In this document: piece after piece, positions 23,191-32,645 of the stretch | Layout of the letters: each line of letters opens with the position of its first letter | Position numbering within the stretch: position 1 is the first letter of the stretch | Assembly (NCBI GenBank): GCA_024516035.1 | Contig: CM044957.1 | Location: 24,431,928 to 24,495,927 of the forward strand | DNA length: 64,000 nt | Direction of reading: 5' to 3' | Source: Bactericera cockerelli | Taxonomy: Eukaryota; Arthropoda; Insecta; Hemiptera; Triozidae | The notes under the pieces: model-generated | What the model was told of the DNA's origin: nothing | What the model saw: the letters and a program-made list of their open reading frames with translations, nothing else | The model's database searches: none | Position numbers and translations under genes: made by a program

Positions 23191-23285
23191 TTAAGAAAAA
23201 ATACAACTTATATGTTACATTATCAGGGAGCGGTAAAATGGGGTAATAGAAACAGTCAGGTGTCTTTCAGGTATATTAGTATACC

Positions 23286-23291
23286 TTTATT
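23286..23291 (-). promoter_or_regulatory. Polyadenylation signal of the transposase-like gene
   Basis: AATAAA on the minus strand, 92 bases after the stop codon of the gene at 23383-25803. Confidence 0.55.
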
Positions 23292-23382
23292 ACGTATACT
23301 CTGTACAGATGAACCTGTATAGCTCTTAGATCACCAGACAGTTAACAGTTATATCATTTATAAAGTTTACAGTTATGCCTAC

Positions 23383-25803
23383 CTATTCTATGTTGCATCT
23401 TAAAGTAACATAAAAAGTGAAGTTGGGTTGAATGGAAAGCGTATGTGGAATGGGAGAAAATAGGTTTTCCAGAGACAAGTACTCTTTCTCTTCGGTCTGT
23501 TGTACTACTTTGTATGCTTGAAAGTGGTCAATAAAGTATTGACATTGTAATTTAGAACAAATGAAAAAAACTTGTCCGTTACAAACAAAAATGTCTTCTA
23601 CTTGAACAAAAATTGGAAGCATAGTGTCCATACAAAGATCTTTCATTAGAATGCTAGATTTTTCTATTTTACAATTTTTCGTTTCCAACCATGTAATGGA
23701 AACGAACAAATCTGGGGAACTAACATTGAATTTGGATTTCAAAAACTCTGAATGCTCTGTGAAAATGCTCGATTTCCTACCAAAAACTATCCCCTCTACC
23801 TTTGAAGTTGATGATAAGTAATGATGTAATGTCAATTGGTTTCGCGTTGCAACTGTTTTGCAAATGTTAACTCTAGTACAAGCCGCACGAGCAGCTATTT
23901 TTGATACTCTATGCTTAGCTTCAAATCTCATGGTGGACAAAGAAACTAATGGACCAAATTTGAGAAACATATCTGGATAATGTAGAAGGAAATGAAACTT
24001 AGGCTTCAGGTTCTCTTTTACAACATCACTAAAAGTCCACAAAAATAGTTCAATTAAATGTCTAAGAGGAGCTATTTCATCCTTTGAAAAGGAACGTACC
24101 ATTAATTTATCTAATAGTTTCCTCAACAAGACATAAAGGTCCCAGACCCTGTCGTCTTCAGGAACGTAATACCCAATAATAAGACCAAAATATTTGACAA
24201 AAACCATCATTTCAGATCCTGAGCATTTCAGTTTGATTGTGGCAGATCCATCATCAAATAAAATATTTGAAGGTTTATTTCGGCTATCCGGACCGAAATC
24301 GAAGAAAAAAAATTTTCTTTGTAAGAGTTCAATAGTCACAAATTTTTTTTCTTTAATTACATAATTTACAACGTAAGATAAGACATAACGACAACAACCT
24401 TCTAAATAATCATGAAGAATATCAACAGCAACATTGTCAAAGAGAGAAAACCCATCTAACTCTAACCAAACACACTTTTCTTTTATTCCTGTTTTTGAAG
24501 GATCGTTTACTTCCAGATCTCTGTTATAAGATTCCATGTCTCGCAATAGAGTAGTATCTAAAGTATGCATGGTTGCAAGTGCACTCTTGTCAACAGAACA
24601 AATTCTACAACAATAATTACCTATGAAACTCTCAACGAAACCCAAAATACCGTTTAAGCCCAAATTATCACCAGTGATACTAACGACATGGAATTTTACA
24701 GTGCCCTGGAAGTATCTATTGTGAACAGATATACCGTTACTACTTAGAAAATTTAGTTTCTGGATAATCGGGCTAAAAATAGCCTTGTTCCCAAAGGTAC
24801 GTCTATCAGACGCATGGAACATCGACAACATAATAATGTTGTTCAACTGAGAAAACCAATATGGTGGGAGAAATGGAAGAGACAAATAAACCCCACCCAG
24901 TTTTTGAATTCCTGCATGGCTACCTAAGGGATTATTTACTTCGAAATCATCAAAGTATAAAATTAGTGGGAGATGCATTTCATTTTCTGATTGAACAAAA
25001 TTTCTTCTTTGCCAAGCATTTCCTTGAACAATGTTACTCATTAATTCAGATGAATTGTTAACCATTCTGAAATAGTCAGAAATGCCCTTGAAAATGTGAT
25101 CAAGGGATAAAATTTTTCCCAAAACCAACTCAACTGGTATCAACTGAAGAGTACAAGGAGAATGAGACAAACCTCTTCTAACCATATCTAAACGAGACCC
25201 TATTGTAATTTCAACGGGTAAAATTAACGTTCCCAAAATCTGGAAACTCAGAATTCTTTTATGGTCTGAATTCAGATCAGACATTTCGTTTTCAGATGCT
25301 ACGAACAAGTCTCTTAAATACAAGTGATAATAACTCTTAGGGAACCCTGATTTATCTATCAAATCAATAACCCTGGTTAAATGATTATTATAGGATGTCA
25401 AAAATTCTTCAATGTTAATTACAGAATTTTGAATGGTACTTCTTGGAATGCCTGGATTTGCATATAGAGAAGTGACTAACTTTCGCAAAGAATCTTTCAC
25501 CGAGCTTGCTGTGTTCGCTATTTCACGAGACACATCAATTTCCATGGAAATAGTACTAGCAAGTGGATTATCATCTCGTATGAAAGAATCATTAAGCTCA
25601 GATGGTTCACAATCATGATGTAATGTTTTCAAATGCTTGCGTAGTGCATGCAAATTTGAATAATGTCGACGACAAGAAGGCGCTCCACATGTGAATCGGG
25701 AGGAATTACCATTTCTAGCACGTACAGGACATGAGTCCTTAATGTGCTTACAATATGAAAAAATAGTTTGGAACAATTTTTGACAGTCCTCGCAAGTGAA
25801 CAT
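23383..25803 (-). CDS. C2H2-finger, transposase-like protein of the two-gene element
   Basis: 806 residues, one uninterrupted exon. I start at the ATG at 25803, followed by FTCEDCQ. The N-terminus has two finger-like modules: CEDC...HIKDSC (atypical) and CGAPSC with H-x4-H, a C2H2 finger. The core resembles a transposase-like family I have seen as uncharacterised proteins in many animals: YFDDFEVNNPLGSH (D285-D286), GDNLGLN (D379), a CCRIC knuckle near 401, VDILHDYLEG (D461 to E468), and later PKFHFLLHYPD and MRFEAKH. The acidic residues would suit a DD(E/D) RNase-H-fold catalytic triad with a Cys insertion, as in CMC-type transposases; that is inference. The next gene on the same strand ends 333 bases upstream. 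No frameshift or stop interrupts it, so it may be functional or recently active. Confidence 0.8.
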   Translation of the reverse strand: MFTCEDCQKLFQTIFSYCKHIKDSCPVRARNGNSSRFTCGAPSCRRHYSNLHALRKHLKTLHHDCEPSELNDSFIRDDNPLASTISMEIDVSREIANTASSVKDSLRKLVTSLYANPGIPRSTIQNSVINIEEFLTSYNNHLTRVIDLIDKSGFPKSYYHLYLRDLFVASENEMSDLNSDHKRILSFQILGTLILPVEITIGSRLDMVRRGLSHSPCTLQLIPVELVLGKILSLDHIFKGISDYFRMVNNSSELMSNIVQGNAWQRRNFVQSENEMHLPLILYFDDFEVNNPLGSHAGIQKLGGVYLSLPFLPPYWFSQLNNIIMLSMFHASDRRTFGNKAIFSPIIQKLNFLSSNGISVHNRYFQGTVKFHVVSITGDNLGLNGILGFVESFIGNYCCRICSVDKSALATMHTLDTTLLRDMESYNRDLEVNDPSKTGIKEKCVWLELDGFSLFDNVAVDILHDYLEGCCRYVLSYVVNYVIKEKKFVTIELLQRKFFFFDFGPDSRNKPSNILFDDGSATIKLKCSGSEMMVFVKYFGLIIGYYVPEDDRVWDLYVLLRKLLDKLMVRSFSKDEIAPLRHLIELFLWTFSDVVKENLKPKFHFLLHYPDMFLKFGPLVSLSTMRFEAKHRVSKIAARAACTRVNICKTVATRNQLTLHHYLSSTSKVEGIVFGRKSSIFTEHSEFLKSKFNVSSPDLFVSITWLETKNCKIEKSSILMKDLCMDTMLPIFVQVEDIFVCNGQVFFICSKLQCQYFIDHFQAYKVVQQTEEKEYLSLENLFSPIPHTLSIQPNFTFYVTLRCNIE

Positions 25804-25862
25804 AGTAAACAATTATAGTAAGCAAATTGAAATAGATTAAAACAACAAAAATACGATAAAGG

Positions 25863-25881
25863 AGCTCAAAATTTGTACCTA
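25863..25881. repeat. 19-bp inverted repeat, upstream of the transposase-like gene
   Basis: AGCTCAAAATTTGTACCTA lies 60 bases before the ATG of the gene at 25803. Its exact reverse complement is at 29611-29629, about 200 bases before the ATG of the SAM gene. It may be a shared element-specific control or binding site. Confidence 0.6.
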
Positions 25882-26135
25882 CAAGTAAACTAAACTAAAA
25901 CAAATATATTAAAAAAAATTCTGTGTAGGGGGCTGACACATGTAGGGGAAGGTGGGGCAAAATGGAAAAGACAAAAAGAAAATGTTTTCAAATATTGGAG
26001 GAAGAGAGCAGAAAATAGAGCAAGTTTAACAGCTCAAAAAGAGGATTGTAAAACCGAGACTTTGATGGTCTGAAATTTAATTAAACTTAACCTCCTTTAG
26101 TCCCCACATTCCCCTACTTTGAGCAGACAAATTAC

Positions 26136-26951
26136 CTACCTAGATGCCCTGGCTGCTCTATTTGCTTTAGGCATCAATGCAAGGTCAGCTAAAAGTTTAG
26201 TAGTCGGTGCATGAATCTTATCATACTTGGTGGATATTTCGTAGAAACCTAGCTGCAGTGTAAGCCACAGATGTTGACTCTCTTCTGGGTAATTACAATG
26301 CGTTACAAAGAAAATCTTGAAACAAAGATCTACAGCTGCTACAATTGAATTTTGAGGTTGTAGAATGTCATCTACAACACAATAAACATTGGTTGGATTT
26401 TTAAAATCACCTACATACATGACATAGGGTAAAGTGGGTCTGTACATTTTAGTCAATTTTTCAATCCGACTCACCCTGCAGGTTTCTATGTTAGAAGGAC
26501 TGGACACATGCATTATGAATCCCTCGCAAACTTCAGACCTTGATGGTTTCCAAGAGTAACTCTTCACCTTTTTTGTGGCAGGAACTGATGTGAGGTAGGG
26601 CAGCAATAGCAGGCACTGCGCAGTCCGAACGTCCATGTTAGCGTTGGGTGACAACTCTTCTAGGAAACTGACGAGATCACTGGATACAAGATCTTTCCGA
26701 GAGGCCCTCTCTTTCACGGCTTTTGCTAGGGTGATGATCTTCTCCCTGTGATGGAGAAGGCCTTCAATCAAGCACGTTGTTCTTCCAGGATGCAATATGT
26801 CAAAGTCCATGTTTATCTAGAACAAAGAAGAACACACGAGATAAATAATCAACTATCATTGATAGTCAAGAGAAAGAAAAAGAGATAAAGAATGAGAAAA
26901 GAAAGTGAGATCGAAATAAATAAAAAATGAATAGAAAAATAAAAATAAACG

Positions 26952-27026
<75 letters not shown>

Positions 27027-29408
27027 GAGAGGGATAGAGAGAGAGAGAGAGATAGAGAGAGAGAGAAATAGAATTGAAAGTAAAATAAAGTGAGAAAAAT
27101 AGTACTATCCCACATAACAAGAAAATCACCGATTTTCTTAGTGTGGGTTGTTTAGGGCATGTTACTCGTATGTCAGTAAATAATAATTATCTATTCAGTA
27201 TTCAAGTTAATATTAAGGACTTATTGTAAAAATGTAATTTCATATAATATCAAAAATCAAAAAAGAAATAACTTACCAACACAGGTCCTCTTTCAGGATC
27301 CCGCAGAATACGATATGTGTTGAAGTACTGGATGATTGATTGAAATTTCTCATTGCCCGCCTGCAAACATTGGAGTCTGTCCCTTGATGTCTCCTCCCAA
27401 CGGAGTTTGATAGTCTCGAAGGAATCACTTGGAGTAGCAGTCTCTAACCATTGCAGATAGTTTTGAACTACGGTGTTTTCTGAAAACAAAACAACACATG
27501 TTATTAAAAAAGTCACGTAGCCCCACATCTGAGATATAAAATTATTTTTTTATAATTTTTTTTTAGTTATTTGTACTAATCACTATTTTGATCACAACTA
27601 CCCAAACTCGCTTTACCAAATATATGCTTAACCTGGTACTCGAACCTCCGACCTCCAGGTTACGAGTCCGTCGCCTTATTGATCAGGCTACTGAGGTCTG
27701 TTATAAGTTATCGAATTGTAGTTTAAGTATATACATACCTACGGTAATGAATGTGTCTGTTGCAATGCTTTTGTTCAACTCCGAGTCCTCCTGCTCTTGG
27801 TTTTCACGGTTCTGACTTGGCCTTCGCTTCTTGAACTCGATGACACCTTCCTTCTTTCCTTTATTTCTGAGATTTCGCCAGATTTCATACAGCAAGCCGG
27901 ACGTGGAGCTCCGGTAAGGCTTATCTTTCTTTGAAGAAAATGCTTCAGGTAGATCATTGTCGCTGTCATTGGAACGGTACAATTTGAACCAGATGGTGGA
28001 GGTTTCTCGTTCAAAAGGAAACAGTTCTATGATTAGGTCCCGTATTCTCATGAAGTCGATTGTTGAAAGTGTCCGCTGGGGGCAGTGTGAAAATATGTAC
28101 TTCATGATTGCTTGAGCAACAGCCTGCCGATCATATGACATGAAGGAAGTCATGTTGAGGTATGATTGCTTCTGCGAATTTGATACTCTTGAGAGCGCTC
28201 TATGAATCAGTGGTTTGTCAAGTGCCACAAAGATATTAGAGGTGTCGGGCATATTGCTTCCTGTAGTTACATTGCTTGGTGTTCCTTCAGGTGTCAAGGC
28301 TGGCGTGAGTCCAGGTGTCAAGACTGGCGTGAGTCCGGACTCTGGTGTCACAACTGGTGTGGTGTGCCCACCCACCGGTGTTGATGTCCAAGACCCCGAA
28401 GAACTCCATTGTGAAGAGTCATAATGAGACGATGAAGCAGTTCTCCATGCATCTAATATGACACTACTTGAAGAATGGCCAACGTTGTCTAGAGTTGTGT
28501 ACGATCCTCCGTCTTGCAGAGATTGGCCATGTGGGAACTGATGTGATGTGCTTGGTTGAAATTGAATCATCGAGGTGTCTTCTTGTAAGAATTGGCTTTG
28601 TTGTTCACACTGTTTAATCCATTCGTCCCGTTTTTTGCGTAGAATGATGATGTGAGCAACACAGTCAATGAGCAGTTTCATCTCCGCCGGCTCCATGTCC
28701 CTCAGAATGTCCGTGGTGATTTGGTTATCTGAAACAGACATGAGTACCAATATATATACTAGTGGATCAAACTGATCAGGTATTCAGGTTAGGCATTAAA
28801 TTTGGCATTAAAAAATGCCCAATATGGGCTTTCAAATTTGGTAGGGGGCCCAAATTTTTCAAAATGAAATAGCCCTTAATACCAGACAAAACATAATATC
28901 AAAATTTTATTTTTAAGGAATAAAAACTATACAGCAAAATTCCTTCGGCACGTTCAAAAACTATAGCGAAGGTAATTATTTGAAAAACAGCATTTAATAT
29001 TTCTCACCTGATTTCATATATTATATTTTGTTTTAAACAAATTAGATAACAGAGAAAAACGTGTTTTGGCAATGAAAACTGACTATCGAAAATTTTGGTC
29101 GATTCCATTATTTTCCTTTCTTAAAGGACAAAGAAATTAAAGAGGTAACACTGGAGTCAGATTTAAATGAGAATTTTCCGAGGAAAGAATTGAAATAACT
29201 AAAAGGAAAGACTTTGAATAACAGTAAATTGGATATTACGAACAACCGTCGAACACTTGTACTGGCCAACAATGTAAATTTCGATTCGAACCGTCGGAAA
29301 TTTCAATTTTGTGTTAAAGGAAATAAAGGAAAACTTACTTGCAAATGTTTCCACGTACTGCTGTAGTCCCCAGGCAGTTAGAAGGTCTGATACTGATACA
29401 CTGTCCAT
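26136..29408 (-). CDS. SAM-domain (SAMD3-like) protein, four exons
   Basis: 647 residues from exons 29408-29339, 28728-27739, 27479-27277 and 26816-26136. All three introns have GT-AG ends and keep the frame (phases 1, 1, 0). Exon 1 and the start of exon 2 together form a SAM domain: LLTAWGLQQYVETF, then NNQITTDILRDMEP and EMKLLIDCV. A Ser/Thr/Pro-rich linker with repeated TPxLTPGLTP-type units follows, then a region with TSFMSYDRQAVAQAIMKYIF and a Lys/Arg-rich stretch. Exons 3 and 4 carry a helical region and a block reminiscent of the C-terminal part of vertebrate SAMD3 (QCLLLLPYL, VYCVVDDI, AAVDLCFKIFFV). SAM domains mediate protein pairing, so a partner role for the transposase-like protein is plausible but inferred. 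The stop TAG overlaps a possible donor (AG-GTAGGT), so a further exon cannot be excluded. Confidence 0.75.
26945..27066. repeat. (GA)n microsatellite in intron 3 of the SAM gene
   Basis: An almost pure AG/GA tract with a few ATAGAG and GGGATAG interruptions. Open frames on the minus strand here are strings of Ser-Leu and are artefacts. Confidence 0.95.
27617..27715 (-). mobile_element. tRNA-derived SINE head in intron 2 of the SAM gene
   Basis: Read on the minus strand: TAGCCTGATCAATAAGGCGA (D-arm-like, A box), GGACTCGTAACC (anticodon-arm-like), then GGTTCGAGTACC (B box). The order and spacing are those of a tRNA. No matching acceptor stem closes it, so it is a SINE head or pseudo-tRNA rather than a tRNA gene. 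It lies in the sense direction of the host intron. Confidence 0.6.
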
Positions 29409-29532
29409 GATGAGTCTTCAAGAATAACCAACTCACACAAGCACTCGACAACAACTAATGAGGAAGAACCAAGGAGCACTTGACTTGATAGCAACTAATG
29501 AAGTAATGAGACATTGCACCCAGGTTAAGGTG

Positions 29533-29540
29533 CTTATATA
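29533..29540 (-). promoter_or_regulatory. TATA box of the SAM gene
   Basis: TATATAAG on the minus strand, 125 bases before the start codon at 29408. About 30 bases downstream the sequence CTCATTAC could serve as an initiator. Confidence 0.6.
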
Positions 29541-29610
29541 GGACCTTTGAACATCAAAGGTTGAATCCTCTTCGAGGGTACACTCCACTAAGAAGATTTA
29601 GATTACATAA

Positions 29611-29741
29611 TAGGTACAAATTTTGAGCTGAACTAAATATTTTAAGTAACTAAGATACTATGTGAACAATAAGAAACTGGGTACATTTTTTTAGAATAGG
29701 TAGGTAAAATTTAAATTAATGTGTAATTTCTGTAAACTTAA
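29611..29741. repeat. Right-hand partners of the 19-bp and 26-bp inverted repeats
   Basis: 29611-29629 is the exact reverse complement of 25863-25881. 29716-29741 is the exact reverse complement of 23096-23121. Both stand upstream of the SAM gene and point back toward their partners across the gene pair. Confidence 0.8.
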
Positions 29742-30184
29742 GCAAGATTTTAATTTTATCATTAAGCTATTTCATTTTAGACTTTTTAGCAGACAATTCC
29801 TCTCCTTCGCCTGCGTCGTCTCCTAAAATTTCACTCACTGACATTACGAACGTACTTAATACAACCTTGCCTTGTCACACTTAAAAAGAAATGATCGAAC
29901 CGAACACAACTATCTTTATTGGAAACATAAAACCTTAGCATGAAATCATACAAACCGCCCTATTTCTATGCTAAAAATTATGCAGACTTTACATAAGTCT
30001 ATACGAAGAATGTCAATCATGTTAAATTAGCATGAATCTATAGCTCTTATTTTTATGTTTGTATAGTTTTATACGAACAGCCCTCATTGGCATGAAATGC
30101 ATGCGTAAAGTAGCATACAATTACTTTATATGCGAAACACGTATGGTTTATGCTAATAGTTTAGCATAGCAGTTATGCTAAGAC

Positions 30185-30720
30185 TGTGAGGTATACGAAT
30201 TTGGCTTGAAGTTATGTCTTCAATTTTCCTGTATGTATAACTCTATGCAAACATTTTGCGTTGACATAAAAAGCATGCAGAATTAAGTATAAAGTGCCTT
30301 TTTGTACGAAAAATGCATGGTTCATGCCACCAAGTTTATGTTAAGCACGAGCGGTGTACCAATTTAGCTTGAAGTTATGTCTTCAAATTTCCTGTATGTA
30401 TAACTTTATGCAAACATTTTGCGTTGACATAAAAAGTATGCGGAAATAGGTGTAAAGTGCCTTTTTGTACGAAAAATGCATGGTTTATGCGACCGAGATT
30501 ATGTTAAGCACGAGCGGTGTACCAATTTGGCTTGAAGTTATGTCTTCAAATTTCCTGTATGTATAACTTTATGCAAACATTTTGCGTTGACATAAAAAGT
30601 ATGCGGAAATAGGTGTAAAGTGCCTTTTTGTACGAAAAATGCATGGTTTATGCGACCGAGATTATGTTAAGCACGAGCGGTGTACCAATTTGGCTTGAAG
30701 TTATGTCTTCAAATATTTCA
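30185..30720. repeat. 163-bp tandem repeat in the right array
   Basis: About 3.2 copies; the GCGGTGTACCAATTTGGCTT block recurs at 163-base spacing (copy ends at 30360, 30523 and 30686). Units contain TTATGCAAACATTTTGCGTT and ACGAAAAATGCATGGTTTAT. The last two copies are nearly identical and the first is more diverged. The upstream part (29930-30184) has the same AGCATA/TATGCT words without strict periodicity. Confidence 0.88.
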
Positions 30721-30774
30721 TTTGTATAACTTTATGTGTGTGCATCGATACTGTTATGTTCAGGATCGTAAACA

Positions 30775-30830
<56 letters not shown>

Positions 30831-31045
30831 CCACATACACACACACATTACACACACACAGTACACACACACAGTACACACACACAGTACACACACATAC
30901 ATACACACACGCAGTACACACACACACATACATACACACATACACATACATACACACACACACAGTACACACACACATACATACACACACACACAGTACA
31001 CACACACACAGTACACACCAAACACACACAGACACACACACAGTA
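30775..31045. repeat. (CA)n tract with CACAGTACACA higher-order units
   Basis: Pure CA at 30775-30830, then a mosaic of ACACACAGTACAC and ACATACATACAC units. All open frames through it are low-complexity. Confidence 0.95.
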
Positions 31046-31329
31046 CAAATGAAAAATATTTGGGCAAAAAAGTGGTTTTTTGTGAAATTGGTATGAAAAG
31101 TTGAAAGTTTAACAATTGTCTTTAGTAATTCAGGTAATTTTTATAACATTTTACTCTCGAACATTTTGCTCTCAGATCATTCATTTTTGCTGCAGAACTC
31201 CCGTAAGTTGAGTTGATCATTTTTTCCCCAATTCAGGTGGCCACTAATAATTTGTAGGTATATAGGTGCTCATATAGGTGCTCACTACAGCATTGTAGGA
31301 TTTTTTCCAGTAAATCCAAATCTAATTAT

Positions 31330-31535
31330 ATAATCCATCTTTTCTGTAATTGCTGAGGACAAGTCGCTATGGACAATACCTCCATATATAGATTGTCGTT
31401 ACGAGGCTGAATGGGTCCCGAAAACATCCAAACCCATGTTGACAAATTATTGTCTCCGCCGGGATTCGAGCCCGGGTCTAACGAGTGCAAAGACCACTGA
31501 GCCATGTGCTGTGGGAGCTGGTCCCGTCGTATATT
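31330..31535 (-). mobile_element. tRNA-derived SINE, copy 1 (A and B boxes present)
   Basis: On the minus strand it starts GACCAGCTCCCACAGCA, with an A box TGGCTCAGTGG (31494-31504) and a B box GGCTCGAATCC (31462-31472), 22 bases apart, then GGCGGAGACAATAATTTG and a non-tRNA body. The copy at 32157-32283 shares the start, the B box and CAATAATTTG. It lies inside the right arm of the two-gene element. Confidence 0.75.
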
Positions 31536-32156
31536 AACATCAGGTATATGAATTGTACACACAATACTTTATACTCCACATAGGTGTTTCGAAGTTCAGT
31601 TCAAATGTTCCAAATGTCATTAAAAAAGGTTCTTTCACTCGTATACCTGCGATCCATGCAAAAACAGAGGATGACCTCTCTCCATTAGTGACCCAATTGA
31701 TATACGTCGCCGGCTGGTCAATATGAGTGGTGTGGTTATACATAACATAATATAGGTATATATGCTTTAAATTTCCGAAAGCCTCATCACCGTTAAATAT
31801 ACCTTTAACCTTTGCCTCTAAAATCCTTCCATTGTGTATTATTACCTAATATTAATAGATTTCAGAGTCCATTTCTCGAGTCTAGCCCATAGCACTATTT
31901 CATTTATTTATATATGCTACGCAACGCTCAGGTAGGTATAACAGGTAGGTTTAAAGGTATATTAATGTGTTTCCCACGGAATCTGTTTGAGTAATTACAA
32001 CACAAAAGCTAAGAATAATATAGGTATTAGATAATATTCCCGGGAATTACGTTTAAGGATTATTTAACATGGGCGAAACACATTTGAAAATATTATCAAG
32101 GTTTCTATATGATTAATTTTTTGTAAAGGTATATCACATTATAATATAATACGTAT

Positions 32157-32283
32157 TGTAGTATCCCCAGCTAAATGTAGAACCCTCGTCAGTAACTTAA
32201 ACAGTAACCAAACCATCACGGTTGCAAATTATTGCCCCCGTCAGGGTTCGAACCCGGGTACTCATTCATGCGGGAGCTGGACT
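32157..32283 (-). mobile_element. tRNA-derived SINE, copy 2 (A box deleted)
   Basis: On the minus strand CCAGCTCCCGCATGA is followed by ACCCGGGTTCGAACCCTGAC (B box at 32243-32253) and GGGGGCAATAATTTGCAAC. Compared with copy 1, the bases holding the A box are missing. Confidence 0.7.
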
Positions 32284-32645
32284 AGTTTAGCATATAATTC
32301 ATGCTAAAGTATTTATGCTACCCTAAGAAAACAGTTATTTTATGTTAAGATTTTGTTAGCATGAAATTATACGAACTTCACTATACATGTTCCGCATAAA
32401 AAGCTTCTCTTAGCATACATGTGGCACTGTTAGCATACATGAGATGACGTCATTAAAACCTGTTGTATAAAATTAAGCTAATTTTAGTATAAAAAACTTT
32501 TATGCTAAAGCCATTTTTATACGAACGGCTCTTTTTGTGTAAATTATGCTAAAATTATGTATAAACGCGAAAAAATTGATTTTTTTTAGCATAAAATATG
32601 CTAAATTACTATAGTTTTTATGCGAATGGTTTTTATACAAACTTT
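32284..32645. repeat. Outer right array of AGCATA/TATGCT words
   Basis: Directly after the SINE the TTTAGCATA, ATGCTAAA and TACGAAC words resume, with TGACGTCA at about 32454. The mirror region on the left (22090-22200) carries two TGACGTCA and the same words in a similar order, which suggests this is the far end of the two-gene element. Confidence 0.55.

Larger units (their letters stand above)
22070..32645 (-). mobile_element. Putative large two-gene DNA transposon with palindromic subterminal arrays
   Basis: Both genes (23383-25803 and 26136-29408) are on the minus strand. They are bracketed by regions made of TTAGCATA/TATGCTAA-type words: 22070-22900 on the left, and 29930-30720 plus 32284-32640 on the right. 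TGACGTCA occurs in both outer regions. A perfect 26-bp inverted repeat lies just outside the genes (23096-23121 and 29716-29741). One gene encodes a transposase-like protein. I infer a single element, with SINEs and a microsatellite inserted later into its right arm. I found no exact terminal inverted repeats or target duplication, so the limits are approximate. No superfamily name is assigned; CMC/Plavaka-like is the best guess. Confidence 0.55.

Noticed and set aside
26849..27129. Ser-Leu-rich frames
   Set aside because: Produced by the GA microsatellite in an intron of the SAM gene.
27617..27715. Possible functional tRNA-Thr gene
   Set aside because: The D arm, anticodon arm and T arm can be traced, but no pairing acceptor stem is present, and it lies in a transposon intron.
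30680..31115. Several overlapping frames of Thr-His and Val-Cys repeats
   Set aside because: Produced by the CA-rich tract at 30775-31045.
22070..32645. Exact terminal inverted repeats for the two-gene element
   Set aside because: Several left-end and right-end words are similar but no convincing TIR pair with a target duplication could be fixed by eye.
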